From the NCBI GenBank assembly GCA_964293475.1, contig CAXYYJ010000015.1, positions 28,380-92,379 of the forward strand: a DNA stretch of 64,000 nucleotides, read 5' to 3'. Shown here one piece after another: positions 1 through 8,080 of this stretch. The DNA is from UBA12170 sp964293475 (GTDB taxonomy: Bacteria; Bacteroidota; Bacteroidia; Bacteroidales; UBA12170). The translations under genes and the position numbers were made by a program. The notes below the pieces were generated by a model. That model was not told the DNA's origin, searched no databases, and saw only the letters and a program-made list of their open reading frames with translations. The first letter of the stretch is position 1; each line of letters starts with the position of its first letter.

Positions 1-888
1 CTCATGAGTTTCTTTAAATCTAAGAAGACCTTCATTGGGAACGCTATTATTCTCTGTAGAAACACCCAAATCTATAAAGGAAAAACCCTTTTGTCGATAA
101 AAACTCCATAGATTAAAACTCATGTAATCCATTGCCCTCAGGGGTCTACCGTTTTCTGTATCTCCCCAAAAAACAGCATATGCAATGTTAGAGGAAAACT
201 GATAAAATATAGCCGCTGCAATTAGCTCGTTACTATTGTTATATACTCCAAAAAAATCCAAAGGCCAAAGCTTCCCAGTATCAATTATATCGCTAAATGT
301 CATATATATAGACCTTCCAAACCTCATGCGATTATCTTTAACTAATTCGTATGCTGCTTTTTTATCATTTTCAATGATTAATTCCTTGAAAAATAATTCA
401 TTTCGGATAGCCTGATTATAATATTCCCTACTATTTCTTTGCGAAAATCTATCATTAAATTCTGCTAAATCCACCCAGTTAGTTAGTGAAGGTACTTCAA
501 TTTCAAATTGATTTCTAGCTAAAGCATTAATTATCTTAGAGTTAAAAGTAGATCCGTAAATTGATGGGGCAAAAGTTATTTCAAATTTTTTGAACTTATT
601 TAAAATTATATATGATTTTAAGTCTTTAATAAATATTTCTATCTCTCCAATATAAATATTCTCATGCCGGAAATGAAAACCTCCAAATGGAGCTGAAAAT
701 GGTGACATGATATAATTATCCTTTAATCCTAATATCAATCCAATTGAAGGCTTAGTATTATCCTGTAAAAGATAAATAACTCTTTCAACCTTATTTTGAT
801 TTAATTCAATAAAATCCTTAGATAAAAAAGGGTGATGCTGATTAGTAAAAATACTAAAATAATCTGAATGGGTCACTTCCTTTAGCAT
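1..888 (-). CDS. FemAB/GNAT-like acyltransferase, 3' end outside window
   Basis: The frame is open without a stop from an ATG at 888 down to base 1, giving 296 codons, so the C-terminus lies outside the window. The translation starts MLKEVTHSDYFSIF and later has segments such as LWPLDFFGVYNNSNELIAAA and MDYMSFNLWSFYRQKGFSFI followed by DLG. This resembles the second acyl-CoA N-acyltransferase lobe of FemAB/GNAT-like proteins in surface-polysaccharide clusters: strand, then AAA-FY, then a short D-G loop. It follows two sugar ketoisomerase genes in the same direction with only 4 bases between stop and start, so it is probably co-transcribed and may acylate an amino sugar. The acceptor is unknown. 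Family assignment is by pattern only. Confidence 0.7.
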   Translation of the reverse strand, partial: MLKEVTHSDYFSIFTNQHHPFLSKDFIELNQNKVERVIYLLQDNTKPSIGLILGLKDNYIMSPFSAPFGGFHFRHENIYIGEIEIFIKDLKSYIILNKFKKFEITFAPSIYGSTFNSKIINALARNQFEIEVPSLTNWVDLAEFNDRFSQRNSREYYNQAIRNELFFKELIIENDKKAAYELVKDNRMRFGRSIYMTFSDIIDTGKLWPLDFFGVYNNSNELIAAAIFYQFSSNIAYAVFWGDTENGRPLRAMDYMSFNLWSFYRQKGFSFIDLGVSTENNSVPNEGLLRFKETHE

Positions 889-892
889 GATA

Positions 893-1309
893 TTAGGTAT
901 TCTTTTGCTTAATAAAAACATTATAGTCACGCAAATAATCACTTTCTTGATAATTATCTGAAGCTAGCACTAAACAAATCGCTCCTGATGAAAACTCCAT
1001 TAATTCACGCCATATACCAGGTACAACCAAAAGACCATAATCTGGGCGGTTAAGGTTTACAACTTTTTTATTGATGCCATCGTCCAAAAGCACATTAAAA
1101 GAGCCACTTGCAGCTACAATTAATTGCCTGAGTTCTTTGTGTGCGTGCCCTCCTCGGTCTTCACCACCAGGTATATCATATAAATAGTAAATTCTCTTAA
1201 TTTCAAAAGGAATATGTTTTTTCCCTTCAACAATTGTGATATTTCCTGCTCTGTTGTGAATTTTATTTAATGGTAGAATCACACAATCATAAACACTATT
1301 ATTATTCAT
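893..1309 (-). CDS. FdtA/QdtA-type sugar 3,4-ketoisomerase (WxcM-like cupin)
   Basis: A 138-residue single-domain cupin of the FdtA/QdtA (WxcM-like) family. These enzymes isomerise dTDP-4-keto-6-deoxyglucose to the 3-keto sugar before transamination to Fuc3N or Qui3N for O-antigen or S-layer glycans. It keeps the family signature YDIPGGEDRGGHAHKELRQ, including the HxH pair (HAH) used in catalysis, and the strand ASGSFNVLLDDG. The start overlaps the end of an upstream paralogue by 8 bases, a translational-coupling arrangement. No aminotransferase or dTDP-sugar synthesis gene is visible here, so the exact sugar is unknown. The family is clear; substrate specificity is inference. Confidence 0.88.
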   Translation of the reverse strand: MNNNSVYDCVILPLNKIHNRAGNITIVEGKKHIPFEIKRIYYLYDIPGGEDRGGHAHKELRQLIVAASGSFNVLLDDGINKKVVNLNRPDYGLLVVPGIWRELMEFSSGAICLVLASDNYQESDYLRDYNVFIKQKNT

Positions 1310-1709
1310 GGTTTAGCCTAAAATTTAAATAATCTTTATACTCACGAATATAATCTGCTTCATCGTAATGTGTGGAGCTCAATACAATTGCCAGGGAATT
1401 GGTAGAGAAGTTTTGCATTTGCCGCCATAATCCGGCGGGCAGATACAATCCGTAATAGGAACGATTTAAGGAAAATGTTTGTTTTGTGGTCCCATCGTCC
1501 ACAACCACTTCAAAGCTACCTGACAGAGCCACAATTATTTCCTGCTGAACTTTAAATGCATGTCCTCCTCGGATTTCACCTCCAGGTACATCATAAATCC
1601 AGTAGCTTCGTTCTATTTTGAATGGTATGTGTTTAAATTCTTCAACAAAGGAAAGATTGCCTCGCGGATCCTCAAATTTTGGCAAATTGATTATTGTAGG
1701 TATTTTCAT
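1302..1709 (-). CDS. FdtA-type ketoisomerase paralogue with altered HxH motif
   Basis: A 135-residue paralogue of the next gene, with the same cupin layout (YDVPGGEIRGGHAFKVQQE, ALSGSFEVVVDDG, YYGLYLPAGLWRQMQNFS). The second histidine of the HxH pair is phenylalanine here (HAF). That pair is central to catalysis in FdtA-type enzymes, so this copy may have lost activity, changed regiochemistry, or act as a partner subunit of its neighbour. It overlaps that neighbour by 8 bases. It lies downstream of the MBOAT acyltransferase gene in the same direction, separated by 53 bases. Family membership is secure; the functional consequence of the substitution is inference. Confidence 0.85.
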   Translation of the reverse strand: MKIPTIINLPKFEDPRGNLSFVEEFKHIPFKIERSYWIYDVPGGEIRGGHAFKVQQEIIVALSGSFEVVVDDGTTKQTFSLNRSYYGLYLPAGLWRQMQNFSTNSLAIVLSSTHYDEADYIREYKDYLNFRLNHE

Positions 1710-1762
1710 ATCTCAAAGTTTTGGTAGTCTTAAAAAACAAAATTTGTTTTCAATTCATTTTT

Positions 1763-3211
1763 TTAAAACTGGAAATAAATAAATTGTTGCTCTTCTCCAC
1801 CAAAATAAAATATTGCAGCTATAATAAGATAGTAGAATGAATATCTAATAAATCGGTTCCATTTTAAACCCAACTTTGCTATTGCAAATTGCTGCTCTCT
1901 ACCTTGCCATTCGATTATTAAAAATATAATAACTAATAAAGCGATTTTCAAAGCTTGCATCATGCCAGTAAACTGGGGAATAGCAAACAATGAAGCTGAA
2001 AAAACAGTAGATAAAATCGAAAATGCATGGGTTAAGCTATCTGCTCTAAAGAAAATCCAGGCTAAAACTGTGAGAAAGAATGTGATGGTCATCATAAAGA
2101 TTTCTTTCAAACTTGGGAGCATTTTGCCCTGGGCTACTGTTTCAAGATTGTTACGATTCAAATTGGTAAGTAAAAGTGGCAAAAAGTAGATTGCATTCAA
2201 GGCGCCCCAAACGATAAATGTCCAGTTTGCTCCATGCCAAAACCCACTAACGATAAAGATAATGAAAGTATTTCTAACTTTCATCCAGGTTCCGCCCCTA
2301 CTTCCTCCCAATGGGATATATAAATAGTCTCTAAACCAGGTAGACAAAGAGATATGCCATCTGCGCCAGAATTCTGCAATATCTCTGGAAAAATAAGGAA
2401 ATGCAAAATTTCGCATCAGGTTAAACCCAAAAAGTCTGCTTGTACCTATTGCAATGTCTGAATAGCCAGAAAAATCGCCATAAATTTGGAAGGTAAAAAA
2501 TAAGGCTCCCAAAACCAAGGTACTTCCGTTATAATCAGCTGAATTATTAAATATTAAATTAGCAAAGACCGCAGCATTATCTGCAATAACAATCTTTTTA
2601 AATAGTCCCCAGAGTATTTGACGCATCCCATCAACAGCCTGGCTATAATCAAAAGTTCTTTTCTTATAAAACTGGGGTAATAGATTTGTAGCCCTTTCAA
2701 TGGGTCCTGCAACCAATTGGGGAAAAAAACTGATGAATGCAAAATAGTCAACCACACTTTTTGTTGGCGCAAGCTTTTTTCTGTATACATCTATGGTATA
2801 ACTTAGGGCCTGGAAGGTATAAAAACTTATTCCAACTGGTAAAACAATTTGCATTGTGGTTGCATTAAATCGGGTTCCAAACAGAGTAAAAATTTCGACA
2901 AAATTATCAACGAAAAAATTGAAGTACTTAAAAAAGCCAAGTATGCCTAAATTTGCAATAATGCTAAAAGAAAGCAAAATTTTTCTTTTGTGTGCGTTTT
3001 CCTGCTTCGTCAGCGCAATTCCAACAATAAAATCAACAGAAGCAGAGCCAACCATTAAAAATAGGAAGCGCCAGTCCCACCAGCCATAAAACACAAAACT
3101 TGATACTACAATAAGTAAGTTTTGTAACTTGAGATTTCTATTAAAAACAAACCAATATAGTATGAATACTATTGGTAAAAAGATTGCAAAATCTATTGAA
3201 TTAAATAGCAT
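1763..3211 (-). CDS. MBOAT family O-acyltransferase (AlgI-like)
   Basis: A polytopic membrane O-acyltransferase of about 482 residues, of the kind that transfers acyl groups onto exported polysaccharides. Typical AlgI/DltB landmarks are present: an N-terminus MLFNSIDFAIFLPIVFILYW, the segment FWRRWHISLSTWFRDYLYIP, and the conserved-histidine motif VSGFWHGANWTFIVWG. The start is set at the ATG at 3211. A longer in-frame reading to 3370 would add 53 hydrophilic residues translated from a dispersed repeat (it contains FDYAQCPE) and would place a non-family tail before the first membrane helix. It lies upstream of two ketoisomerase genes and an acyltransferase, consistent with a surface-glycan cluster. 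The AlgJ-like partner usually found nearby is not visible. Confidence 0.9.
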   Translation of the reverse strand: MLFNSIDFAIFLPIVFILYWFVFNRNLKLQNLLIVVSSFVFYGWWDWRFLFLMVGSASVDFIVGIALTKQENAHKRKILLSFSIIANLGILGFFKYFNFFVDNFVEIFTLFGTRFNATTMQIVLPVGISFYTFQALSYTIDVYRKKLAPTKSVVDYFAFISFFPQLVAGPIERATNLLPQFYKKRTFDYSQAVDGMRQILWGLFKKIVIADNAAVFANLIFNNSADYNGSTLVLGALFFTFQIYGDFSGYSDIAIGTSRLFGFNLMRNFAFPYFSRDIAEFWRRWHISLSTWFRDYLYIPLGGSRGGTWMKVRNTFIIFIVSGFWHGANWTFIVWGALNAIYFLPLLLTNLNRNNLETVAQGKMLPSLKEIFMMTITFFLTVLAWIFFRADSLTHAFSILSTVFSASLFAIPQFTGMMQALKIALLVIIFLIIEWQGREQQFAIAKLGLKWNRFIRYSFYYLIIAAIFYFGGEEQQFIYFQF

Positions 3212-3220
3212 TGTTTTTTT

Positions 3221-3317
3221 ATTCGTTGTTCTTTGTTTGTTATTCTTTGTTCTTGGTTCGTTGTTAGTTGCTGTCTCCGGACATTGAGCGTAGTCGAAGT
3301 GTTCGGTGTTCGGTGTT
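3221..3317. repeat. Dispersed composite repeat between MBOAT and AAA ATPase genes
   Basis: This spacer has low-complexity TTGTT/CTTTG runs followed by a copy of the block tgtctccggacattgagcgt...gtcgaagtg (about 3273-3301). The same block recurs, with one or two changes, at about 6131, 6398, 8135 and 8567. It is not coding, although it stays open in frame with the MBOAT gene and creates a false N-terminal extension. Confidence 0.8.
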
Positions 3318-3323
3318 CGTTGT

Positions 3324-4436
3324 TTAGGGAATGATGTTATTAATAATCCATATTTTGAACAGGGGGTCAATTATTTTGATGGTTGAATTTCGATGACTTA
3401 TTATTCCCTGGTCTTTAAGGCTGGCTAATGCTCTTGCAATGTTGATGGTTTTGTTATCTATTGCAGAATACAGACTGGATGTATCGTTGGCAATATGGGT
3501 TAACACAATTTTATCTTCTTTTTTTCTTGAAACATCTTCCCAGTTTTTTTCGAGAAAACTCTTTTCTACAATGAGTAATTGTTCAATTATTTGCTCGTGA
3601 GAGGCTATTAGGTTGTTGATGCTGAGCTTGAAATTTATAATGAGCTGTTGTAAATAAAGCTGTGTGTAGTATGGGTGCCCGTTTGTAAAATCTAAAATCT
3701 GCTGGACTCGGCTTTCATCCAATTCAATATTGTTTGCTTCTGCTTTTTTGTTGATATGGGGAATAAAATCATTTGGCAGAATATTGCCCAATTCTACTAT
3801 ACGTGTCATGCGGTAAAATGGGGAATTTTTACCCACAAATAGCTCATTCATAATGGATTCATAGCTTCCGCTGAATAAAAACACTGTATTTTTCTGTAAC
3901 TGAATGACCGATCGAAAGAGTTTAACGATATGTTCGCCATCTAATTTTTTAATGTCTCCAAATTCATCAAAGGCGGCAAGCATTGGTTTTTTATTTTTTA
4001 AAGCATAGCTATCAATCATATTGATACTATCTTCCAACAACTCAAAGGGAGCTGATTTTGCTTTATTGTTAAATTCAAGAATGAAACTATAATCTTCAAT
4101 TTCTCCTTTAAAACTTATATTCTTAAAAACATCTGCAAGGTTAACCAATGCCAGTCTAAAGTATTTATCGACCTTATTGTTTGAAAAAACGGATTCAACA
4201 ATACGTCTGGCAAGAGAAGGAATATTAGAAGTTGAAAATACATCCACGTGAGTGATAAAGAAGTTTTCTTCTTTAAATTGATTTATGAGTTCAATCATCA
4301 AAGAAGTTTTTCCCATTCTGCGTGGTGCAATAATTACCACCGACTGACCAGCTAGCAGAAGCTCTTTTATTAAACGGAGTTCCTGCTCACGTCCAATCAA
4401 ATCTTTTCCTAAAACGGGTTTACCTACTTGATTCAT
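3324..4436 (-). CDS. AAA ATPase of the archaeal-type ATPase_2 family
   Basis: A 370-residue P-loop ATPase. It has IGREQEL near the N-terminus, a Walker A motif APRRMGKTSL at residues 38-47, a Walker B region KPMLAAFDEFGD, and sensor-like FLFSGSYES. The C-terminal part (NNKTINIARALASLKDQGII) looks like a winged helix. This is the ATPase_2 (STAND-like, archaeal ATPase) layout; members are often multi-copy and their cellular role is mostly unknown. The gene stands alone, flanked on both sides by dispersed repeats and next to an IS3 element. No partner gene is adjacent, and a toxin or defence role would be speculation. Confidence 0.85.
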   Translation of the reverse strand: MNQVGKPVLGKDLIGREQELRLIKELLLAGQSVVIIAPRRMGKTSLMIELINQFKEENFFITHVDVFSTSNIPSLARRIVESVFSNNKVDKYFRLALVNLADVFKNISFKGEIEDYSFILEFNNKAKSAPFELLEDSINMIDSYALKNKKPMLAAFDEFGDIKKLDGEHIVKLFRSVIQLQKNTVFLFSGSYESIMNELFVGKNSPFYRMTRIVELGNILPNDFIPHINKKAEANNIELDESRVQQILDFTNGHPYYTQLYLQQLIINFKLSINNLIASHEQIIEQLLIVEKSFLEKNWEDVSRKKEDKIVLTHIANDTSSLYSAIDNKTINIARALASLKDQGIISHRNSTIKIIDPLFKIWIINNIIP

Positions 4437-4478
4437 AATTAATTAACAATAGTACACTATTTGTATGATACGGTTGTT

Positions 4479-4541
4479 GTCTTTTTTTTGTTCTTTGTTC
4501 TTTGTTCTTTGTTCGTTGTTCTTTGTTCGTTGTTCTTTGTT
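4479..4541. repeat. Low-complexity T/G repeat interrupted by IS insertion
   Basis: About 60 bases consist almost only of TTTGTTC, TTCGTTG and TTCTTTG units. The unit TTCTTTGTT ends exactly where the IS begins, and the same series (gttctttgttc) resumes on the far side of the IS from 6120. The element therefore split one copy of the repeat. Confidence 0.8.
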
Positions 4542-4722
4542 TGTCCTCTCATAAAATTGGTTGCTAATAAGTTTAATTTTCTAAACTTTAAGTTAATAAC
4601 TCAATTTTAATATTCATTTATAATTACATTACTTTGTTTTGTCATTGAGAAGCGGAAGTTGTCTTGTTGCTGGGAACTCAAGGCAACCAGGAATACCTTT
4701 GACCAACGAAAAAAGTTGTATG

Positions 4723-4757
4723 CAGTATTTTTACTTCGTAAAAATACTGTTTTTTTT
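4723..4757 (+). terminator. Hairpin plus T-tract inside IS end, plus-strand orientation
   Basis: CAGTATTTTTAC and GTAAAAATACTG form a perfect 12-bp stem around a TTC loop, followed by eight T on the plus strand. Transcription in this direction would enter the IS from its left flank, antisense to the transposase. The hairpin may stop such read-through. Confidence 0.5.
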
Positions 4758-4780
4758 AGTTGAATGGCATCAACTTTTTT
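4758..4780 (+). terminator. Second hairpin plus T-tract inside IS end
   Basis: AGTTGA (4758-4763) pairs with TCAACT (4770-4775) and is followed by T4776-4780. It sits directly after another hairpin and T-tract in the same orientation, upstream of the 3' end of orfB. The stem is only 6 bp, so a terminator role is uncertain. Confidence 0.35.
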
Positions 4781-4784
4781 GTTG

Positions 4785-5705
4785 CTATTCCTTACTAAAA
4801 GTTCCCAACTCAGTTTTGGTAAAATCATACATTTCAATTACAGGTCTATTTTCTTCTGATATGGTTTCTAACCATTTTTCAAACTGAACTGGTGTTCTAT
4901 ATCCCAATGCTGCTACGGGTCTGTCATGGTTTATCAAATGCTTTATCTTGTTTAGGATTGTATTTAAATGTTTTACGTCTTTAATTGCATCTATAATATA
5001 ATCGTTCTTTATAACACTATTTAACTGTTCTGCCATTCCATTTTCCAAGCAATTGTCTGCAATACTCATCTTAATTTCGTCTTTGGCTAAGAGTTTTTTA
5101 TAGGTAGTAGATTTGTATTGACTCCCTGCATCGGTGTGATGTATACAATGTTTTATGCTTGTCCCACGTAATCTTTTTGCTTGTAAATACGTTCTTACTG
5201 CATTGATTGCCATCATGTTATTGCTGCCATAAAGTCCAATTATACGTTTGCTATAGGCATCTTTTAAAGTGAATACATAATATTTAGTCTCTTTGAAAAT
5301 CAGATAAGTTATGTCTCCTGCCATCAATTGATTGATGTTATTTAGTTTCAATCCGTAGGTTAGATTTTCGTCTTGCTCTTCTCGAACACCATCAGTTGTG
5401 ATGACACGTTTTTTTAACTTTCTTACGGTTAATCCTGATACGGACACAAAGCTTTCAAATTTGTTAATGCCCATTTGGGTTATTCCTAAATAATGATACA
5501 TTACTCGTGAACCCATGTGTTTGTGTTGTCTCCTCGCATCTATGATCCGCTGTTTCAATGAACTTGCTTGTTCTTGCTCTTTGCTTTGTTTTTGCTTTTG
5601 TTTTTCATAACCTTGTCTTGTAATTCCTGCTGTTTTATAAAGAGCGGTTTTACTAAAACGTCCGACAATCTTCTGTAAACTTACTTCGATTGCCTTGATT
5701 TGTAC
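4785..5705 (-). CDS. IS3-family transposase OrfB (DDE integrase domain), made by -1 frameshift
   Basis: OrfB carries the rve/DDE catalytic core: first Asp in MAGDITYLIF, second in CIHHTDAGSQY, and Glu in LENGMAEQLNSVIKNDYI. The N-terminal part has the HTH_21-like stretch QRIIDARRQHKHMGSRVMYH. The first usable in-frame start is a weak TTG at 5558. The frame is open up to the A AAA AAG heptamer at 5711-5705, and the upstream residues (LYKTAGITRQGY) match the usual OrfB N-terminus. The natural product is therefore most likely an OrfAB fusion of about 423 residues (117 from OrfA plus 306). No stop interrupts the frame. Confidence 0.9.
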   Translation of the reverse strand, partial: VQIKAIEVSLQKIVGRFSKTALYKTAGITRQGYEKQKQKQSKEQEQASSLKQRIIDARRQHKHMGSRVMYHYLGITQMGINKFESFVSVSGLTVRKLKKRVITTDGVREEQDENLTYGLKLNNINQLMAGDITYLIFKETKYYVFTLKDAYSKRIIGLYGSNNMMAINAVRTYLQAKRLRGTSIKHCIHHTDAGSQYKSTTYKKLLAKDEIKMSIADNCLENGMAEQLNSVIKNDYIIDAIKDVKHLNTILNKIKHLINHDRPVAALGYRTPVQFEKWLETISEENRPVIEMYDFTKTELGTFSKE

Positions 5706-6055
5706 TTTTTTTCAAAATCTTCCCCTGCTAGTTCGTTTGCACACTCTATGACGGTTTCTAAATAGATCATTTTCAGTTGCTGTTGACCTACAACTCTTTC
5801 TAAATCAGCTATTTTCTTCATCAACTCAACATTCTTGGTTGATTCGCTTACTTTTTCAACTACTATTCGTTCGGTTTTTGGTAATGTGCTATACTTAGCA
5901 ATCCATTTATAGACTGCGGTGGTAGTAACTTGATATGTCCTGCTTATCTCTAAAACACTGACTTTACCCTCACTTATCAACTTTACTTTTTCCTTTTTAA
6001 ATTCTTCACTAAAGGTTCTCACTTGTTTGGTTGGTTTAATTTGTTTTGTTGCCAT
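5681..6055 (-). CDS. IS3-family OrfA, helix-turn-helix protein
   Basis: OrfA is about 124 residues when started at the ATG at 6055 (MATKQIKPTKQVRTFSEEF). A longer reading to 6100 runs into the terminal inverted repeat and is less likely. It contains the HTH_Tnp_1 pattern EEFKKEKVKLISEGKVSVLE followed by TTAVYKWIAKYS, and then a leucine-rich coiled coil (ELMKKIADLERVVGQQQLKM) for multimerisation. It binds the IS ends. The stop at 5683-5681 lies 22 bases past the slippery site. A fraction of ribosomes is expected to shift into the OrfB frame there to make transposase. Confidence 0.9.
   Translation of the reverse strand: MATKQIKPTKQVRTFSEEFKKEKVKLISEGKVSVLEISRTYQVTTTAVYKWIAKYSTLPKTERIVVEKVSESTKNVELMKKIADLERVVGQQQLKMIYLETVIECANELAGEDFEKKYKSRQSK
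5705..5711 (-). other. Programmed -1 frameshift heptamer A AAA AAG
   Basis: Read on the minus strand, the codons are GAA AAA AAG in the orfA frame, so A AAA AAG is correctly phased for tandem -1 slippage. Continuing in the -1 frame gives an open frame to the orfB stop at 4785 (921 bases, a multiple of three). Confidence 0.85.
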
Positions 6056-6119
6056 AAATTTACATGTTTTTGTAAAGTTATCAACTAAACTTCTTAGCAA
6101 CCTGGGTTATGAGATATCA

Positions 6120-6546
6120 GTTCTTTGTTCAGTCTCCAGACACTGAGCGATGGTTGCTGAGCGTCGGTTACTGAGCGTTGGTTACTGAGCGCAGTCGAAG
6201 TAAGCCGAAGTAAGTCGAATTGTTTGATGGGGGAACACGAATGAAACGGATTTGGCGGATGGACATGGATTTAATCTGTGTTAATCTGTGTTAATCTGTG
6301 TAATCTGTGGATTCAGTTTTCTTTTTTTGTCCACGGATTAGCGCTGATTTTCGCGGATTTTTTTTGTAAAGTATTGTAAGGGATGGTAAAGAGTTGTTCT
6401 CCGGACACTGAGCGGAGTCGAAGTGTTTGATGGATGAACACGTCTACCTGGCGGCAGACAGGGATGACACGGATTTGGCGGATACTCACGGATTTAATCG
6501 GTGATAATCTGTGTAATCTGTGGATCCATTGTTCTTTTTTGTCCAC
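6120..6546. repeat. Composite dispersed repeats, two imperfect copies
   Basis: This stretch contains two copies of a modular repeat. Each has a block tctccggacactgagcg...gtcgaagtgtttgatgg, then a block of cggatttggcggat, cacggatttaatc and two to three ttaatctgtg units ending aatctgtggatt. A segment gtctacctggcggcagac forms an imperfect palindrome. Copies of the second block lie at about 6231-6316 and 6462-6529. No coding potential is supported; open frames here only translate repeat units. The rest of the spacer to 6712 is C/T-rich (ctctcactactc-like) with no recognisable gene. Confidence 0.85.
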
Positions 6547-6712
6547 TAATGACTAATGACTAATTACTAGTTACTCTTTCCTAAGGCAAATCCAGTTCTG
6601 CACCCGTCTCCAAGTCTCCGAGTCCCGAAGTCTCTCACTTCTCCTCTCTCACAACTCTCCGCTCATCACTCATCTCTCCTATCATCGTTTATCTCTTTTT
6701 CCGCTCATTTTA

Positions 6713-7966
6713 CTATTTACCCAGGGATGCTAAGGAAATCACGTTTATTCCGTCGGTTCGTTGATAGCTCATTCCTGTTCCGGTGATGATGTTTAATGAT
6801 TGGGGTGCTCCCATTTTGATAGGATCAATATTGGATGCAAATTTTTTAAGATTTTGGGCGGCTTCTTCGATGTATCCTACACCGAGCTTTATTTCAAAGG
6901 CAGCATAATCGCCATTTCGTTTCTGTACGATAGCGTCAACTTCCAAACCATAAGAATCATTGTAATGAAACACATTTGCGTCATTTGCTTTGGCATATAC
7001 ATTGAGCTCGTGGGTAACCAATGACTCGAATAAAAATCCGGTATATTTTATATCTTTTAGCAACGAATCTTTGTTTAACCCCAATGCTGCTGCAGCCAAA
7101 GACGTGTCGCACAGATGTCGTTTGGGCGATTTGCGCAAGGATGCCGATGAACGAATATGTGGATTGAAAGCAGGTTGTTCGTACAAAACCATTAAGCGTG
7201 ACAGGGCATCAAGATATTCTGTGATTGTATTTCGGGAAACTACATTTCTATCAGATGTTTTTACATCCTGCTCTAATGTTGCATTATCAACAAGAGTGGC
7301 TGTGTTTCTTGCGATTGACCGTAATAAACTGCGCACTTTTAAAGGGTCGCGTTTAACTCCCGTAACCCTGCTCATATCTACTTCACAAAGTAAATCAACA
7401 TAGCCACTATTCATTTTGATGGCGTTTTTTGTGCTTTCGTTCAACAAAGCGGGCCAACCACCTATCAGCATCTTATCAATTATAAAATCGAGCGAAACCC
7501 CAGTATCATTAAAAGCAGGAAAAGATCCTTGCAGTAAATCCGAAATTTTAACTATTCCGGTGGAGTAGCCCAATTCCTGCCATGAAAGCGTATCCATTTG
7601 CACTACAGTAAAACGCCCTGCCCCACTGTGCATTTTAATATTGTCGTTAGGATTGGCTGAGCCTGTAAGAATAAATTGGCCTTTGGCTTTACGGTCGTCG
7701 ACTTCGTGCCGTATATAATTCCAGATTTCGGGTTGTTCCTGCCATTCGTCAATTAATCGGGGGGTATTGCCCAGCAGTAAAAGCTGAGGATTTGTGGCCA
7801 TGATAACCGGAACCTGAATATCGCGATCAATTTCTACAAAGCTTTTTGCATATTGTTTAGCTGTTTCTGTTTTTCCACATGATTTTGGTCCTTTTATAAG
7901 CACTGCACCCGAAGCAGATAATTTCTCTATCAGATCTTCTTCAGCTATTCTCTTTAAATAACTCAT
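6713..7966 (-). CDS. AAA_14/DUF4143 ATPase
   Basis: A 417-residue protein with an N-terminal AAA_14 P-loop (LIKGPKSCGKTETAKQYAKS, residues 22-41), a Walker B-like acidic segment TPRLIDEWQEQ and FILTGSANPND. It ends in a DUF4143 domain: LFESLVTHELNVYAK, then DSYGLEVDAIVQK and YAAFEIKLGVG. The last two blocks have the D...ExK spacing of PDDEXK-type folds (D in LEVDAIV, E and K in FEIKLG). Such genes are widespread, often multi-copy in Bacteroidota, and their role is unknown. It has no neighbour within 500 bases on either side except repeats. A promoter is not obvious. Confidence 0.88.
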   Translation of the reverse strand: MSYLKRIAEEDLIEKLSASGAVLIKGPKSCGKTETAKQYAKSFVEIDRDIQVPVIMATNPQLLLLGNTPRLIDEWQEQPEIWNYIRHEVDDRKAKGQFILTGSANPNDNIKMHSGAGRFTVVQMDTLSWQELGYSTGIVKISDLLQGSFPAFNDTGVSLDFIIDKMLIGGWPALLNESTKNAIKMNSGYVDLLCEVDMSRVTGVKRDPLKVRSLLRSIARNTATLVDNATLEQDVKTSDRNVVSRNTITEYLDALSRLMVLYEQPAFNPHIRSSASLRKSPKRHLCDTSLAAAALGLNKDSLLKDIKYTGFLFESLVTHELNVYAKANDANVFHYNDSYGLEVDAIVQKRNGDYAAFEIKLGVGYIEEAAQNLKKFASNIDPIKMGAPQSLNIITGTGMSYQRTDGINVISLASLGK

Positions 7967-8080
7967 AATAAAAATTTTAATTTCAAATCAAAGATATAAA
8001 AAATATTCTATTGTGCAAATTTAAGGAAATATACTGTGCATATTATGGAATTTTTATTGTGCAGATTGTATGTTTTTTTG

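Larger units (their letters stand above)
4542..6119 (-). mobile_element. Complete IS3-family insertion sequence, about 1.58 kb
   Basis: Inverted ends can be read directly. The left end starts TGTCCTCTCATAAAATTGGT at 4542. The right end, read on the minus strand from 6119, starts TGATATCTCATAACCCAGGT. Both continue into TGCTAA-AAGTTTA with a few mismatches. The bases just outside are GTT at 4539-4541 and GTT at 6120-6122, a 3-bp target duplication as expected for the IS3 family. Inside are overlapping orfA and orfB on the minus strand with an A6G slippery heptamer between them. Both reading frames are intact, so the element may be active. Confidence 0.9.

Noticed and set aside
3212..3370. N-terminal extension of the MBOAT reading frame to 3370
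   Set aside because: The extra 53 residues translate the dispersed repeat and precede the normal family start MLFNSIDF.
4542..6119. Composite transposon carrying the AAA ATPase genes
   Set aside because: Only one IS copy is present and its ends enclose only orfA and orfB.
6313..6546. Open frame on the minus strand
   Set aside because: It encodes only repeat units and has no family resemblance.
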